From: an uncultured Clostridia bacterium
GTDB lineage: Bacteria > Bacillota > Clostridia > Peptostreptococcales > Acidaminobacteraceae
NCBI GenBank assembly: GCA_937880545.1
Contig: CALFKA010000141.1
Location: forward strand, 1 to 11,700
DNA length: 11,700 bases
Direction: 5' to 3'
The position numbers were made by a program, and so were the translations under genes. Shown in pieces: positions 5,323 to 11,700 of the stretch (position 1 is its first letter; each line of letters starts with the position of its first letter). Under the pieces are notes generated by a model. The model did not search any database. It was not told where the DNA came from and saw only the letters and a list, made by a program, of their open reading frames with translations.

Positions 5323-6254
5323 TCATCTCGAAAAGAGTGACGGACCTTTTGGATATCCGCTACCCGATATTACAGGGAGGCATGGCATGGGTCGCAGATG
5401 CGAGACTCGCCGCCGCTGTCAGTGAGGCAGGTGGCCTCGGCGTGATTTCCGCTATGAGCGCAGACGCCGACTATCTGCGTGACCAGATTCGTCTGGCACG
5501 TGAGCTGACCGACAAGACGTTTGGTGTGAACATCATGCTGCTGAGTCCCTATGCCTCGCAGGTAGCCAAAGTCGTCATCGAAGAGAAGATCCCCGTTGTC
5601 ACCACCGGTGCAGGGAACCCGACGGAGTACATGAAAGCCTGGAAAGAAGCCGGCATCAAAGTCATTCCTGTCGTCGCCTCGGTCGCCTTTGCGCGCCTGA
5701 TGGAAAGAGCGGGAGCGGATGCGGTGATTGCCGAAGGGACAGAAGCCGGAGGTCATATCGGCGAAATCGGTACCATGGCTCTTATCCCGCAGGTTGTCGA
5801 CCATGTCAAGATCCCTGTCATTGCGGCAGGAGGCATGGCAGACGGCAGAGGATTTGCCGCGGCGATGATGCTCGGGGCCAGCGGTATCCAGATGGGGACG
5901 CGTTTTCTCGTCGCGAAGGAATGCTCCGTTCATCCGAACTATAAAGCCAAAGTTCTTGCGGCAAAAGATATCTCCACGATCGTCACCGCCCGTCGCGCCG
6001 GTCATCCTGTAAGAAGCCTGAAGACAGTGTTCTCCAGAGATTACTATCGGGATGAAGCCTTGATCGATGACAGCATCCTTGAAGAGCGCGCCCGAGGCTC
6101 TCTCCGAAGAGCCGTCGTGGACGGAGACGACCATACCGGTTCCTTCTTAGCCGGTCAGATCAGTGGGTTGGTCAAGAAAGAACAGACAGCCAAAGAAATG
6201 ATCGAAGAAATTTACCACGAAGCCAAAAACCTGTTAGGAGATCATGATGGGTAA
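5319..6254 (+). CDS. fabK: Enoyl-ACP reductase II (FMN-dependent)
   Basis: A 311-residue TIM-barrel flavoenzyme of the nitronate monooxygenase/FabK family. It reduces trans-2-enoyl-ACP to acyl-ACP using NAD(P)H and FMN. Visible landmarks are YPILQGGMAWVAD (15-27), SEAGGLGVIS (35-44), GVNIMLLSP (69-77), the signature AEGTEAGGHIGE (138-149) with His146, and the phosphate-binding glycines in IPVIAAGGMADGRG and GASGIQMGTRFL. Position among fab genes separates it from true nitronate monooxygenases, which share the fold. It starts at ATG 5319 by a 4-nt overlap with acpP. It is the only enoyl reductase in the operon and is unrelated to FabI; FabK enzymes are known to be insensitive to triclosan. Confidence 0.95.
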   Translation: MIISKRVTDLLDIRYPILQGGMAWVADARLAAAVSEAGGLGVISAMSADADYLRDQIRLARELTDKTFGVNIMLLSPYASQVAKVVIEEKIPVVTTGAGNPTEYMKAWKEAGIKVIPVVASVAFARLMERAGADAVIAEGTEAGGHIGEIGTMALIPQVVDHVKIPVIAAGGMADGRGFAAAMMLGASGIQMGTRFLVAKECSVHPNYKAKVLAAKDISTIVTARRAGHPVRSLKTVFSRDYYRDEALIDDSILEERARGSLRRAVVDGDDHTGSFLAGQISGLVKKEQTAKEMIEEIYHEAKNLLGDHDG

Positions 6255-7167
6255 AACAGCCTGGGTCTACCCCGGCCAGGGTGCACAATACACCGGCATG
6301 GGGCAAGACCTCTATAAAAATATAAAAATCGCCAGACTCACCTTCGAAGAGATGGAGAGTGTGCGTCCCGGCACCATGCTCCAGTGCTTTGAAGGCAGTG
6401 CACAGGAGTTGGCGCAGACTAAAAACACACAGCCATGTCTGCATGTGGTTAGCCTGGCTGCGGCACAGTCCCTCGAACACTATGGATTCTCGCCGGATGC
6501 CACTGCCGGGTTTTCCCTCGGTGAATATGCCGCACTCACCAGTGCTCAGACTCTTGGCACCAAAGACAGCTTCTCTCTTGTGCAGCAAAGAGGAGCTCTG
6601 ATGCAGGAAGCGGGAGAAGCGAGCGCATCTTCGATGCTCGCCGTAATAGGACTCCCTGAAGAGGAAGAAGACTTTCTTACGCGGTTTTCTCCTGACGTCT
6701 TTGTCGTCAACTACAACTGCCCCGGGCAGCTCGTTGTCGCCGGAGATAAGGGGGAACTACGCCGCCTCTCAAGGGCGCTGCGTGAGTTGGGAGCCAAGTC
6801 GATCCCACTGAAAGTGAGCGGCGCGTTTCACTCGCCGATCATGCAGAAAGCGTCTGACCTGTTCTCCGCCGTCCTGGCGAAGTTTTCTCTCAGAAAACCA
6901 AAACTGCCCGTCTATGCCAACGCCACGGGAGAACCCTATGACGCGGACAGTCTGGAGACCCTCAAGCGCCAGATGACCTCCCCGGTCTACTGGCAGAAGA
7001 CAATCGAAAACATGATTAAAGATGGTGTCGACACCTTTGTCGAGCTGGGGGCGGGAAAGTCACTCAGCGGCATGATTCGACGCATCTGCTCTGAAGTAAA
7101 GATCCTACATGTCGAAGACACAGAAAGTCTCAACGTCACTCTCCGGGAGCTAAGCCGTGGAGCGTAA
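6247..7167 (+). CDS. fabD: Malonyl-CoA:ACP transacylase
   Basis: A 306-residue alpha/beta hydrolase-like enzyme that moves malonyl from CoA to ACP, supplying FabH and FabF with extender units. Motifs seen: PGQGAQ (9-14), nucleophile Ser90 in GFSLGEYAAL, Arg115 in QQRGALM for the malonyl carboxylate, NYNCPGQLVVAG (155-166), catalytic His195 in SGAFHSPIM, and Gln242 in RQMTSPVYW. The nucleophile motif has Phe in place of the common His before Ser (GHSLG in E. coli). Two tandem ATGs occur at 6244 and 6247. The second is preferred because AGGAG (6236-6240) is then 6 nt away rather than 3. The gene overlaps fabK by 8 nt and fabG by 11 nt. Confidence 0.95.
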   Translation: MGKTAWVYPGQGAQYTGMGQDLYKNIKIARLTFEEMESVRPGTMLQCFEGSAQELAQTKNTQPCLHVVSLAAAQSLEHYGFSPDATAGFSLGEYAALTSAQTLGTKDSFSLVQQRGALMQEAGEASASSMLAVIGLPEEEEDFLTRFSPDVFVVNYNCPGQLVVAGDKGELRRLSRALRELGAKSIPLKVSGAFHSPIMQKASDLFSAVLAKFSLRKPKLPVYANATGEPYDADSLETLKRQMTSPVYWQKTIENMIKDGVDTFVELGAGKSLSGMIRRICSEVKILHVEDTESLNVTLRELSRGA

Positions 7168-7885
7168 CGTCGCTCTGATCACAGGAGCCAGTAGAGGCAT
7201 AGGAAAAGCCATTGCGCTGCGTCTGGCAAAAGACGGTTTTGCGCTCGCTCTTGTTCAAAGTCGAATTTCGCAGGCCTCGGATGAGACGCTCGCTGACGTC
7301 AAAGCCTTGACAGAAGCGAAATCGTATACTTGTGATGTCTCCGATACGCAAGAGTTCCAGAACGTTGTGGCCAATGTGTTAGATGATTTTGGGAGAATCG
7401 ATGTACTGGTAAATAATGCCGGCATCACAGCGGACCAACTGATCCTTCGCATGAAGGAGGAGGAGTTCGACCGTGTGCTGAGCGTGAACCTAAAAGGCGC
7501 TTTTAATGGTATCAAGGCGGTCACTCGCTCCATGATGAAACAGCGAGGTGGAGTCATCGTGAACATCGGCAGTGTTGTCGGCCTCTCAGGAAATCCCGGA
7601 CAGACCAACTATGCTGCCTCAAAAGCAGGGTTGATTGGTCTGACAAGAAGTGTCGCCAAAGAGCTCGGGGGGAGAAATATCCGCTGCAATGTCGTCACCC
7701 CCGGATTTATTGAGACAGAGATGACAAAAGACCTGGAAGAAAGCCCTCTGAAAGAGAGGATTCCACTGGGTCGAAGCGGTAGCACAGAAGATGTTGCGAA
7801 CACAGTCGCCTTTCTGTGTAACGATGAAGCGGCTTATATCACGGGCGCCGTGATCGCCGTAGACGGAGGACTTGGAATCGTATGA
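7157..7885 (+). CDS. fabG: 3-Oxoacyl-ACP reductase
   Basis: A 242-residue classical short-chain dehydrogenase that reduces 3-ketoacyl-ACP to 3-hydroxyacyl-ACP, normally with NADPH. The cofactor loop TGASRGIG is at residues 9-16 and NNAG at 86-89. The catalytic tetrad Asn111, Ser139, Tyr152 and Lys156 is intact (NIGSVVG and NYAASKAG). The C-terminal ITGAVIAVDGGLGIV is the usual FabG ending. The start is GTG at 7157, with GGGAG (7145-7149) 7 nt upstream; the glycine-rich loop then begins at the expected distance from the N-terminus. It overlaps fabD by 11 nt and ends in a 4-nt ATGA overlap with fabF. Confidence 0.96.
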   Translation: MERNVALITGASRGIGKAIALRLAKDGFALALVQSRISQASDETLADVKALTEAKSYTCDVSDTQEFQNVVANVLDDFGRIDVLVNNAGITADQLILRMKEEEFDRVLSVNLKGAFNGIKAVTRSMMKQRGGVIVNIGSVVGLSGNPGQTNYAASKAGLIGLTRSVAKELGGRNIRCNVVTPGFIETEMTKDLEESPLKERIPLGRSGSTEDVANTVAFLCNDEAAYITGAVIAVDGGLGIV

Positions 7886-9108
7886 ACAGAGTCGTCATCA
7901 CCGGAAGAGGCGTCATAGCCCCGACCGGCAAAAATACAGAAGAACTGTGGGCGTCGGCGATGAGAGGAGAGCACGGCATTGCACCCGTCACACTCTTCGA
8001 CACCACCGACTATAAAGCCACACTGGCAGCTGAGGTGAAAGATTTTGATCCGGCGCAGTATATGGAGTTTGCGGATGCGAGAAAAATGGACCGCTACGCA
8101 CAGTTTGCCATGGCAGCTGCCGCAGAGGCCGTGGAAGACAGCGGTGTCATTGGACATGTCGATCCGCATAGATTCGGAGTCTATATCGGCAGTGGCATCG
8201 GAGGAATGAATACCTTTGCCAATGAGATGGAGAAACTCAATGAGCGGGGGCCAAGACGCGTCAGCGTATATTTTATTCCCATGCTCATCGCCAATATGGC
8301 CGCTGCGCAGGTAGCAATCAAGTATGGCGCTAAATCGTCTTGCCTACCCAGTGTCACCGCATGTGCAACGAGCACAAACACCATTGGAGAAGCGTACCGA
8401 GCCATCAAGCATGGCTATGCGGATGTCATCTTGGCAGGCGGCAGTGAAGCGAGCATTACCCCCATCGGCTTTGCGGGCTTCATCAATATGGGCGCGCTCA
8501 GTCTCTCAGATGACCCCGACCGTGCAAGCATCCCTTTTGATAAAGAAAGAAATGGCTTTGTCATGGGAGAGGGCGCAGGTGTTTTGGTACTTGAAAACCT
8601 TGAGCATGCAAAAAAAAGAGGGGCGACGATCTATGCAGAGATCAGCGGATATGGTTCGACTTGCGATGCCTATCATCTGACTGCGCCGGACCCGGAAGCG
8701 GAAGGTGCGATCCGCGCTATCCGTGAGTCCCTTGAGGAAGTTCCATCCGGTGGCATCTATGTCAACACACACGGCACCAGCACGCCACTAAACGATGCTC
8801 TGGAGACGAAGGCGCTCAAAGACGTGTTTGCTGATAGACTTGATGAGCTTCGCATCTCTTCAACCAAATCCATGACAGGTCATCTCCTGGGAGCGGCAGG
8901 CGCCGTAGAAGCCATCTATGCGATCGAAGCTCTCAGACAGCAGATCATACCGCCAACGGTGGGCTACAGAGTCCCGGATGAAGCGTGTGATCTCGACATC
9001 ACACCCAATGAGGCAAAAGAAGCAGATCTCTCTCTGGCGTTAAGTGTTTCGCTAGGCTTTGGCGGGCACAATGCCTGCTTGGCTTTCCGGAAGTATCAGG
9101 ATGAATAG
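7882..9108 (+). CDS. fabF: Beta-ketoacyl-ACP synthase II
   Basis: A 408-residue elongating condensing enzyme that adds two carbons from malonyl-ACP to acyl-ACP. The Cys-His-His triad is intact: Cys161 in SVTACATSTN, His298 in VNTHGTSTPLND and His334 in SMTGHLLGAAG. Lys329 in SSTKS and the gating loop GFGGHNACLAF (392-402) are also present. The THGTSTPLND pattern and overall length favour FabF over FabB. It starts at ATG 7882 inside the fabG stop. As the only elongating ketosynthase in the operon it must handle most chain lengths, unless another copy exists elsewhere. Confidence 0.96.
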   Translation: MNRVVITGRGVIAPTGKNTEELWASAMRGEHGIAPVTLFDTTDYKATLAAEVKDFDPAQYMEFADARKMDRYAQFAMAAAAEAVEDSGVIGHVDPHRFGVYIGSGIGGMNTFANEMEKLNERGPRRVSVYFIPMLIANMAAAQVAIKYGAKSSCLPSVTACATSTNTIGEAYRAIKHGYADVILAGGSEASITPIGFAGFINMGALSLSDDPDRASIPFDKERNGFVMGEGAGVLVLENLEHAKKRGATIYAEISGYGSTCDAYHLTAPDPEAEGAIRAIRESLEEVPSGGIYVNTHGTSTPLNDALETKALKDVFADRLDELRISSTKSMTGHLLGAAGAVEAIYAIEALRQQIIPPTVGYRVPDEACDLDITPNEAKEADLSLALSVSLGFGGHNACLAFRKYQDE

Positions 9109-9508
9109 AGAAGAACTGCAGAAGATTCTCCCGCACAGAGAAGCGATGTTTCTACTAGATAAAGCGTATGTAGAGGAAGGCATTGCTCGGGCACAGAAGT
9201 TTATAACAGGAGATGAATGGTTTTTACGAGGACATTTCCCGGGACATCCGGTCGTCCCCGGTGTCATCCTCTGTGAGATCCTCGGGCAGAGTGCCTGTGT
9301 GCTTTTCCCTGATGAATTGGCAGGCAAAACACCATTTTTTTCAGGAATCAAAAATGCGCGTTTTCGAAGACCCGTCGTCCCCGGAGATACATTTTCTACA
9401 GAGGTCGAACTTGTCAGAAAGAGCATGGGATTTTATTTCCTTGAGGCAAAGGGTTTTGTCGAGGGAGAACTCTGTGTGGAGGCGCAACTGAGCTTCGCCA
9501 TCCGCTAA
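9101..9508 (+). CDS. fabZ: 3-Hydroxyacyl-ACP dehydratase
   Basis: A 135-residue hot-dog-fold enzyme that removes water from 3-hydroxyacyl-ACP to give trans-2-enoyl-ACP for FabK. The N-terminus IlPHREAMFLLD is typical. The catalytic pair is His45 in GHFPGHPVVPG and Glu59 in ILCEILGQ, with the same 14-residue spacing as E. coli His54/Glu68. FFSGIKNARFRRPVVPGD is the family's central strand motif. ATG 9101 is chosen because the homology begins here; an in-frame codon at 9059 would extend into fabF. It overlaps fabF by 8 nt and is the last gene before the terminator. Whether it also isomerises to cis-3 for unsaturated fatty acids, as FabN does, cannot be told from the motifs. Confidence 0.95.
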   Translation: MNREELQKILPHREAMFLLDKAYVEEGIARAQKFITGDEWFLRGHFPGHPVVPGVILCEILGQSACVLFPDELAGKTPFFSGIKNARFRRPVVPGDTFSTEVELVRKSMGFYFLEAKGFVEGELCVEAQLSFAIR

Positions 9509-9549
9509 TAAGAACTTATAAATAAACTCCCCACGAAAAGGTGAACACG

Positions 9550-9571
9550 ACTCCCTTGTGCGGGAGTTTTT
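9550..9571 (+). terminator. Rho-independent terminator of the fab operon
   Basis: ACTCCC (9550-9555) pairs with GGGAGT (9562-9567) around TTGTGC, followed by TTTTT (9567-9571). It lies about 40 nt past the fabZ stop. A second ACTCCC copy at 9526-9531 could pair with the same 3' arm and form an alternative fold. Confidence 0.7.
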
Positions 9572-9582
9572 GTGTAGAGAAG

Positions 9583-9626
9583 ACCCTCGAAAGAAGGGGT
9601 ATAAATGGACTGCGAAGAAAGTCCAT
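9583..9626 (+). repeat. Two tandem small hairpins with similar purine-rich loops
   Basis: The first hairpin pairs ACCC (9583-9586) with GGGT (9597-9600), plus a T-G wobble, around CGAAAGAA. The second is a perfect 7-bp stem, ATGGACT (9605-9611) with AGTCCAT (9620-9626), around GCGAAGAA. The loops are both 8 nt and nearly alike. They lie between the fab terminator and the flavodoxin gene. They could belong to a small RNA or a structured leader; no function is recognised. Confidence 0.4.
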
Positions 9627-9696
9627 CCTCAAAAGACAGTGCTCTACTGATCTTTGGACCTTCATTCCAGAGAAGATATTTCTATAAGTGACGACA

Positions 9697-9715
9697 GGAT
9701 GCCCGGCATCCTTTT
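9697..9715 (+). promoter_or_regulatory. Hairpin with short T-run just before the flavodoxin ribosome site
   Basis: GGATGC (9697-9702) pairs perfectly with GCATCC (9706-9711) around CCG, followed by TTTT (9712-9715). It ends only 17 nt before the flavodoxin start and 9 nt before its AGGA site (9725-9728). It may be a weak attenuator, a 5'-end stabilising hairpin, or a leader element. TATAAG at 9683-9688 could be a -10 box placing the transcript start just before it, but the matching -35 is poor. Confidence 0.4.
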
Positions 9716-9732
9716 CAAGAAAGCAGGACAAA

Positions 9733-10155
9733 ATGAATAAGCTGGCCGTAGTCTACTGGAGCGGCACAGGCAACACCCAGGAAATGGCGCAGATCGTGGC
9801 AGAAGCAGCAAAGGCTGCCGGAGCGATGGTCGAAGTCTTTGAAGCTCTGCAGTTCTCGAAGGAGAAAGTTGCCGGCTTTGATGCTCTGGCGCTGGGATGC
9901 CCCTCCATGGGGGATGATGAACTGGAGGAATTTGAATTTCGCCCGATGTGGGACGAAATCAAATCTTCTCTCAGAGGAAAGAAACTGAGCTTGTTTGGCT
10001 CTTATGACTGGGGCGATGGACTGTGGATGCGCAATTGGGAGCAGGAAGCCGAACAACTTGGCCTGTTTCTGCATTCGCCCTACGTTATCTGCGTCGGAGC
10101 TCCGGATAAAGAGGCAACAGACAAACTGGAAAAGATGGGGCAGGAACTAGCATAA
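9733..10155 (+). CDS. Flavodoxin (short-chain, clostridial type)
   Basis: A 140-residue FMN protein that carries single low-potential electrons in the cytoplasm and often replaces ferredoxin when iron is scarce. The FMN phosphate loop WSGTGNT is at residues 9-15. The redox-sensitive loop CPSMGDDELEEFEF (56-69) contains the Met-Gly-Asp that contacts the isoalloxazine ring. GSYDWGDGLWMRNWE (89-103) supplies the stacking Trp93. These match the pattern of Clostridium beijerinckii flavodoxin closely, and the lack of an extra 20-residue insertion marks it as short-chain. ATG 9733 is chosen because the family begins two or three residues before the first strand; a GTG at 9688 would add an unrelated tail read through the hairpin. 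It stands alone and converges on the symporter gene. Confidence 0.93.
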   Translation: MNKLAVVYWSGTGNTQEMAQIVAEAAKAAGAMVEVFEALQFSKEKVAGFDALALGCPSMGDDELEEFEFRPMWDEIKSSLRGKKLSLFGSYDWGDGLWMRNWEQEAEQLGLFLHSPYVICVGAPDKEATDKLEKMGQELA

Positions 10156-10185
10156 AGAAGGATCGCTGATAATAGCGATCCTTCT
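10156..10185. terminator. Bidirectional terminator between convergent genes
   Basis: AGAAGGATCGCT (10156-10167) and AGCGATCCTTCT (10174-10185) form a perfect 12-bp stem around GATAAT. The stem begins at the base right after the flavodoxin stop codon. On the minus strand it is followed by TTTATG, and on the plus strand its 3' arm ends in CTTCTAC, so the U-tracts are poor on both sides but slightly better for the symporter gene. Confidence 0.75.
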
Positions 10186-10209
10186 ACACTGGAAGAACTT
10201 GTTATTGAA

Positions 10210-11466
10210 TTATTCGGTCTGGAGATCTTCTTCGACGACGTAGGGCTCTTCGGCCAGTTCTCCTTCCGACCTCGATACGACGACTGCACAAGCGAGATCA
10301 CCCAACACGTTGATGGATGTTCTTGCCATGTCAAAGATCCGATCGACCCCGGCAATCAGAGCGATACCTTCTACCGGAAGACCGACACCCTGTAGGACCA
10401 TAGCGAGCATGATCATGCCGGCGCCGGGAACGCCTGCTGTTCCGATGGAGGCGAGAGTAGCCGTGAGAACGATCGTCAACTGCTGAGCGAAAGTGAGGTC
10501 GATACCATAGACTTGAGCAATAAAGAGGGCGCCGACTCCCTGATAGAGAGCAGTTCCGTCCATGTTGATCGTAGCGCCTAATGGAAGGACAAAGCTAGCG
10601 ACGGACTTGGATACACCCAGCTCTTTTTCGGCGGTTTCAAGTGTGATAGGCAGGGTGCCGGAGGAAGAAGAGGTAGTAAAGGCCATTGCCCAGGGGGCGA
10701 ATGCCGCTTTATAAAACTTCTTGAGACTCATTTTGCCAAGAAATTTGACAGTGGAAGAGTACACGATAGCAGCGTGAAGAAAGCAGCCGAGATAGACGAC
10801 AAAGATGGCGCGTGAAAGCGGAAGGAGGACGCCGGGTCCGTTGTTTGCAATGACGGGTGTGATCAGCCCGAAGACGCCGATCGGCGCCAGACGCATAATT
10901 CCCGCCGTGATAGCATACATAGCTTCTGCTAGACCATTGAAGACATTGAATACAGGTCTTCCTTTTTCCCCAACAGCGAGCAGTCCTGCCCCGAGGATCA
11001 AGGCGAACACGATGATCTGAAGCATCTGGCCTTGTACGACGGAATTGAGAGGATTGGAGGGGATAATACCTACCATTGTATCAATGAAACTGGGCGCTTG
11101 CGCTGCTTCATAGGTGATATCACCTGTAGGGATAACGAAGCCTCCGCCGACATTGAGGAGGTTTCCAAGGGTGAGGCCGATGAGGATAGCGATCGCTGTG
11201 GTGACGAGGAAGTAGACCATGGTCTTCAGCCCGATCTTTCCAATCTTTGTCACGTCTTCCAAGTCGACAACACCCACGAGAAGTGACGAGAAAACTAATG
11301 GTACGATAACAAGTTTAATCAGGTTGAGAAAAATGGTGCCGAACGGCTTTATGTACTTATCAGCCACTTCCGGAGATGATTGGAGGAAATATCCGACCAA
11401 GATGCCTATTACAAGACCAATCAGAATTTGTATAGGCAGTGACAGCCCCGATTTACGCTTTGCCAT
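10210..11466 (-). CDS. Acidic amino acid:cation symporter (DAACS/glutamate transporter family)
   Basis: A 418-residue inner-membrane transporter that couples uptake of glutamate or aspartate to Na+ or H+. It has the GltPh-type layout: six N-terminal helices, the hairpin-1 serine motif SSSSGTLP (266-273), the TM7 ion-site motif NMDGT (301-305), the hairpin-2 tip GTAGVPGAG (342-350), and TM8 with D375, D379, R382, T383, N386 and D390. These TM8 residues keep the spacing of GltPh D390, D394, R397, T398, N401 and D405. The Asp at the 394 position reads the amino group and the Arg at 397 the side-chain carboxylate, which favours acidic amino acids over the dicarboxylates of DctA. The charged tail after residue 400 is cytoplasmic. 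The start has GGAGG 5 nt upstream. Whether Na+ or H+ drives it cannot be decided here. Confidence 0.94.
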   Translation of the reverse strand: MAKRKSGLSLPIQILIGLVIGILVGYFLQSSPEVADKYIKPFGTIFLNLIKLVIVPLVFSSLLVGVVDLEDVTKIGKIGLKTMVYFLVTTAIAILIGLTLGNLLNVGGGFVIPTGDITYEAAQAPSFIDTMVGIIPSNPLNSVVQGQMLQIIVFALILGAGLLAVGEKGRPVFNVFNGLAEAMYAITAGIMRLAPIGVFGLITPVIANNGPGVLLPLSRAIFVVYLGCFLHAAIVYSSTVKFLGKMSLKKFYKAAFAPWAMAFTTSSSSGTLPITLETAEKELGVSKSVASFVLPLGATINMDGTALYQGVGALFIAQVYGIDLTFAQQLTIVLTATLASIGTAGVPGAGMIMLAMVLQGVGLPVEGIALIAGVDRIFDMARTSINVLGDLACAVVVSRSEGELAEEPYVVEEDLQTE

Positions 11467-11530
11467 GACAACCTCCGTTAAAAAATATTCATCTAGCCAG
11501 TAGAATCATACCATAAAAAGACATATATTA

Positions 11531-11559
11531 TGTATAATAAACATAAAATAGTGTGTTAA
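11531..11559 (-). promoter_or_regulatory. Candidate sigma-A promoter of the symporter gene
   Basis: On the minus strand TTAACA (plus-strand 11554-11559) and TATACA (11531-11536) are spaced by 17 bp. They match the vegetative consensus at 5/6 and 4/6 positions. Transcription would start near 11524, about 57 nt before the ATG. The surrounding sequence is AT-rich with an overlapping run of TATA-like words, so the exact -10 is uncertain. Confidence 0.5.
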
Positions 11560-11666
11560 AGGTTGAGACCAATCAAACAGTGCAGCATATGAGCCTTTCC
11601 ACCGTGTCTTTTCTGTATGATAGTGCCAATAACACACCCGCTTGATTGATACCGAACTGAAAGTTC

Positions 11667-11695
11667 TTTACAAGTACTCTAAGGTCGTATATATT
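11667..11695 (+). promoter_or_regulatory. Candidate divergent promoter at the window edge
   Basis: TTTACA (11667-11672) and TATATT (11690-11695) are separated by 17 bp on the plus strand, each 5/6 to consensus. It reads out of the window away from the symporter gene, so a plus-strand gene probably starts just beyond 11700. A shifted -10, TATAGT at 11695-11700, is possible but would give too long a spacer. Confidence 0.4.
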
Positions 11696-11700
11696 ATAGT

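Noticed and set aside
5370..6134. Long minus-strand open frame opposite fabK
   Set aside because: It is antisense to a clear FabK gene, and its His/Asp-rich composition matches a shadow frame. No ribosome site was found.
9688..9732. Upstream GTG start for flavodoxin
   Set aside because: It would translate through the hairpin and add a 15-residue tail absent from the family. ATG 9733 gives the normal N-terminus.

Overview
The window looks like the end of an assembled contig from an anaerobic Firmicute, most likely a clostridium-type organism. Evidence: strong AGGAG/GGAGG ribosome sites, a short flavodoxin with the clostridial FMN-loop pattern, FabK as the enoyl-ACP reductase, and an electron-transfer flavoprotein next to a PAS/sigma-54 activator. 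I cannot name the genus. The first 18 bases match the end of the Illumina read-1 adapter and are not genomic.

Region 1 (19-2718): the 3' end of a probable etfB overlaps etfA by 4 nt. A sigma-54-dependent activator with a PAS sensor domain follows behind its own candidate promoter, which overlaps a perfect inverted repeat. Its likely target is the catabolic etf operon, most of which lies off the left edge.

Region 2 (2719-3487): 769 bp, AT-rich, with no convincing gene. It holds one good intrinsic terminator, several perfect inverted repeats and a weak 35-codon ORF with a Shine-Dalgarno site.

Region 3 (3488-9571): a tightly packed nine-gene operon: ECF sigma factor, 65-residue single-span membrane protein, fabH, acpP, fabK, fabD, fabG, fabF, fabZ, then a terminator. 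Most junctions overlap by 4-11 nt. The seven fab/acp genes make up a complete type II fatty-acid initiation and elongation cycle. FabD loads malonyl onto ACP and FabH starts the chain. FabF, FabG, FabZ and FabK then condense, reduce, dehydrate and reduce again. The acetyl-CoA carboxylase genes, plsX and a FapR/FabT-type repressor are absent. In the regulator's place sit the ECF sigma factor and the tiny membrane protein, which I read as a minimal sigma/anti-sigma pair. This is the most novel-looking feature here.

Region 4 (9572-11700): a hairpin-rich leader and a flavodoxin gene converge on a minus-strand acidic amino-acid:cation symporter gene, with a strong bidirectional terminator between them. 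Beyond the symporter lie its own promoter candidate and a divergent plus-strand promoter candidate at the window edge.
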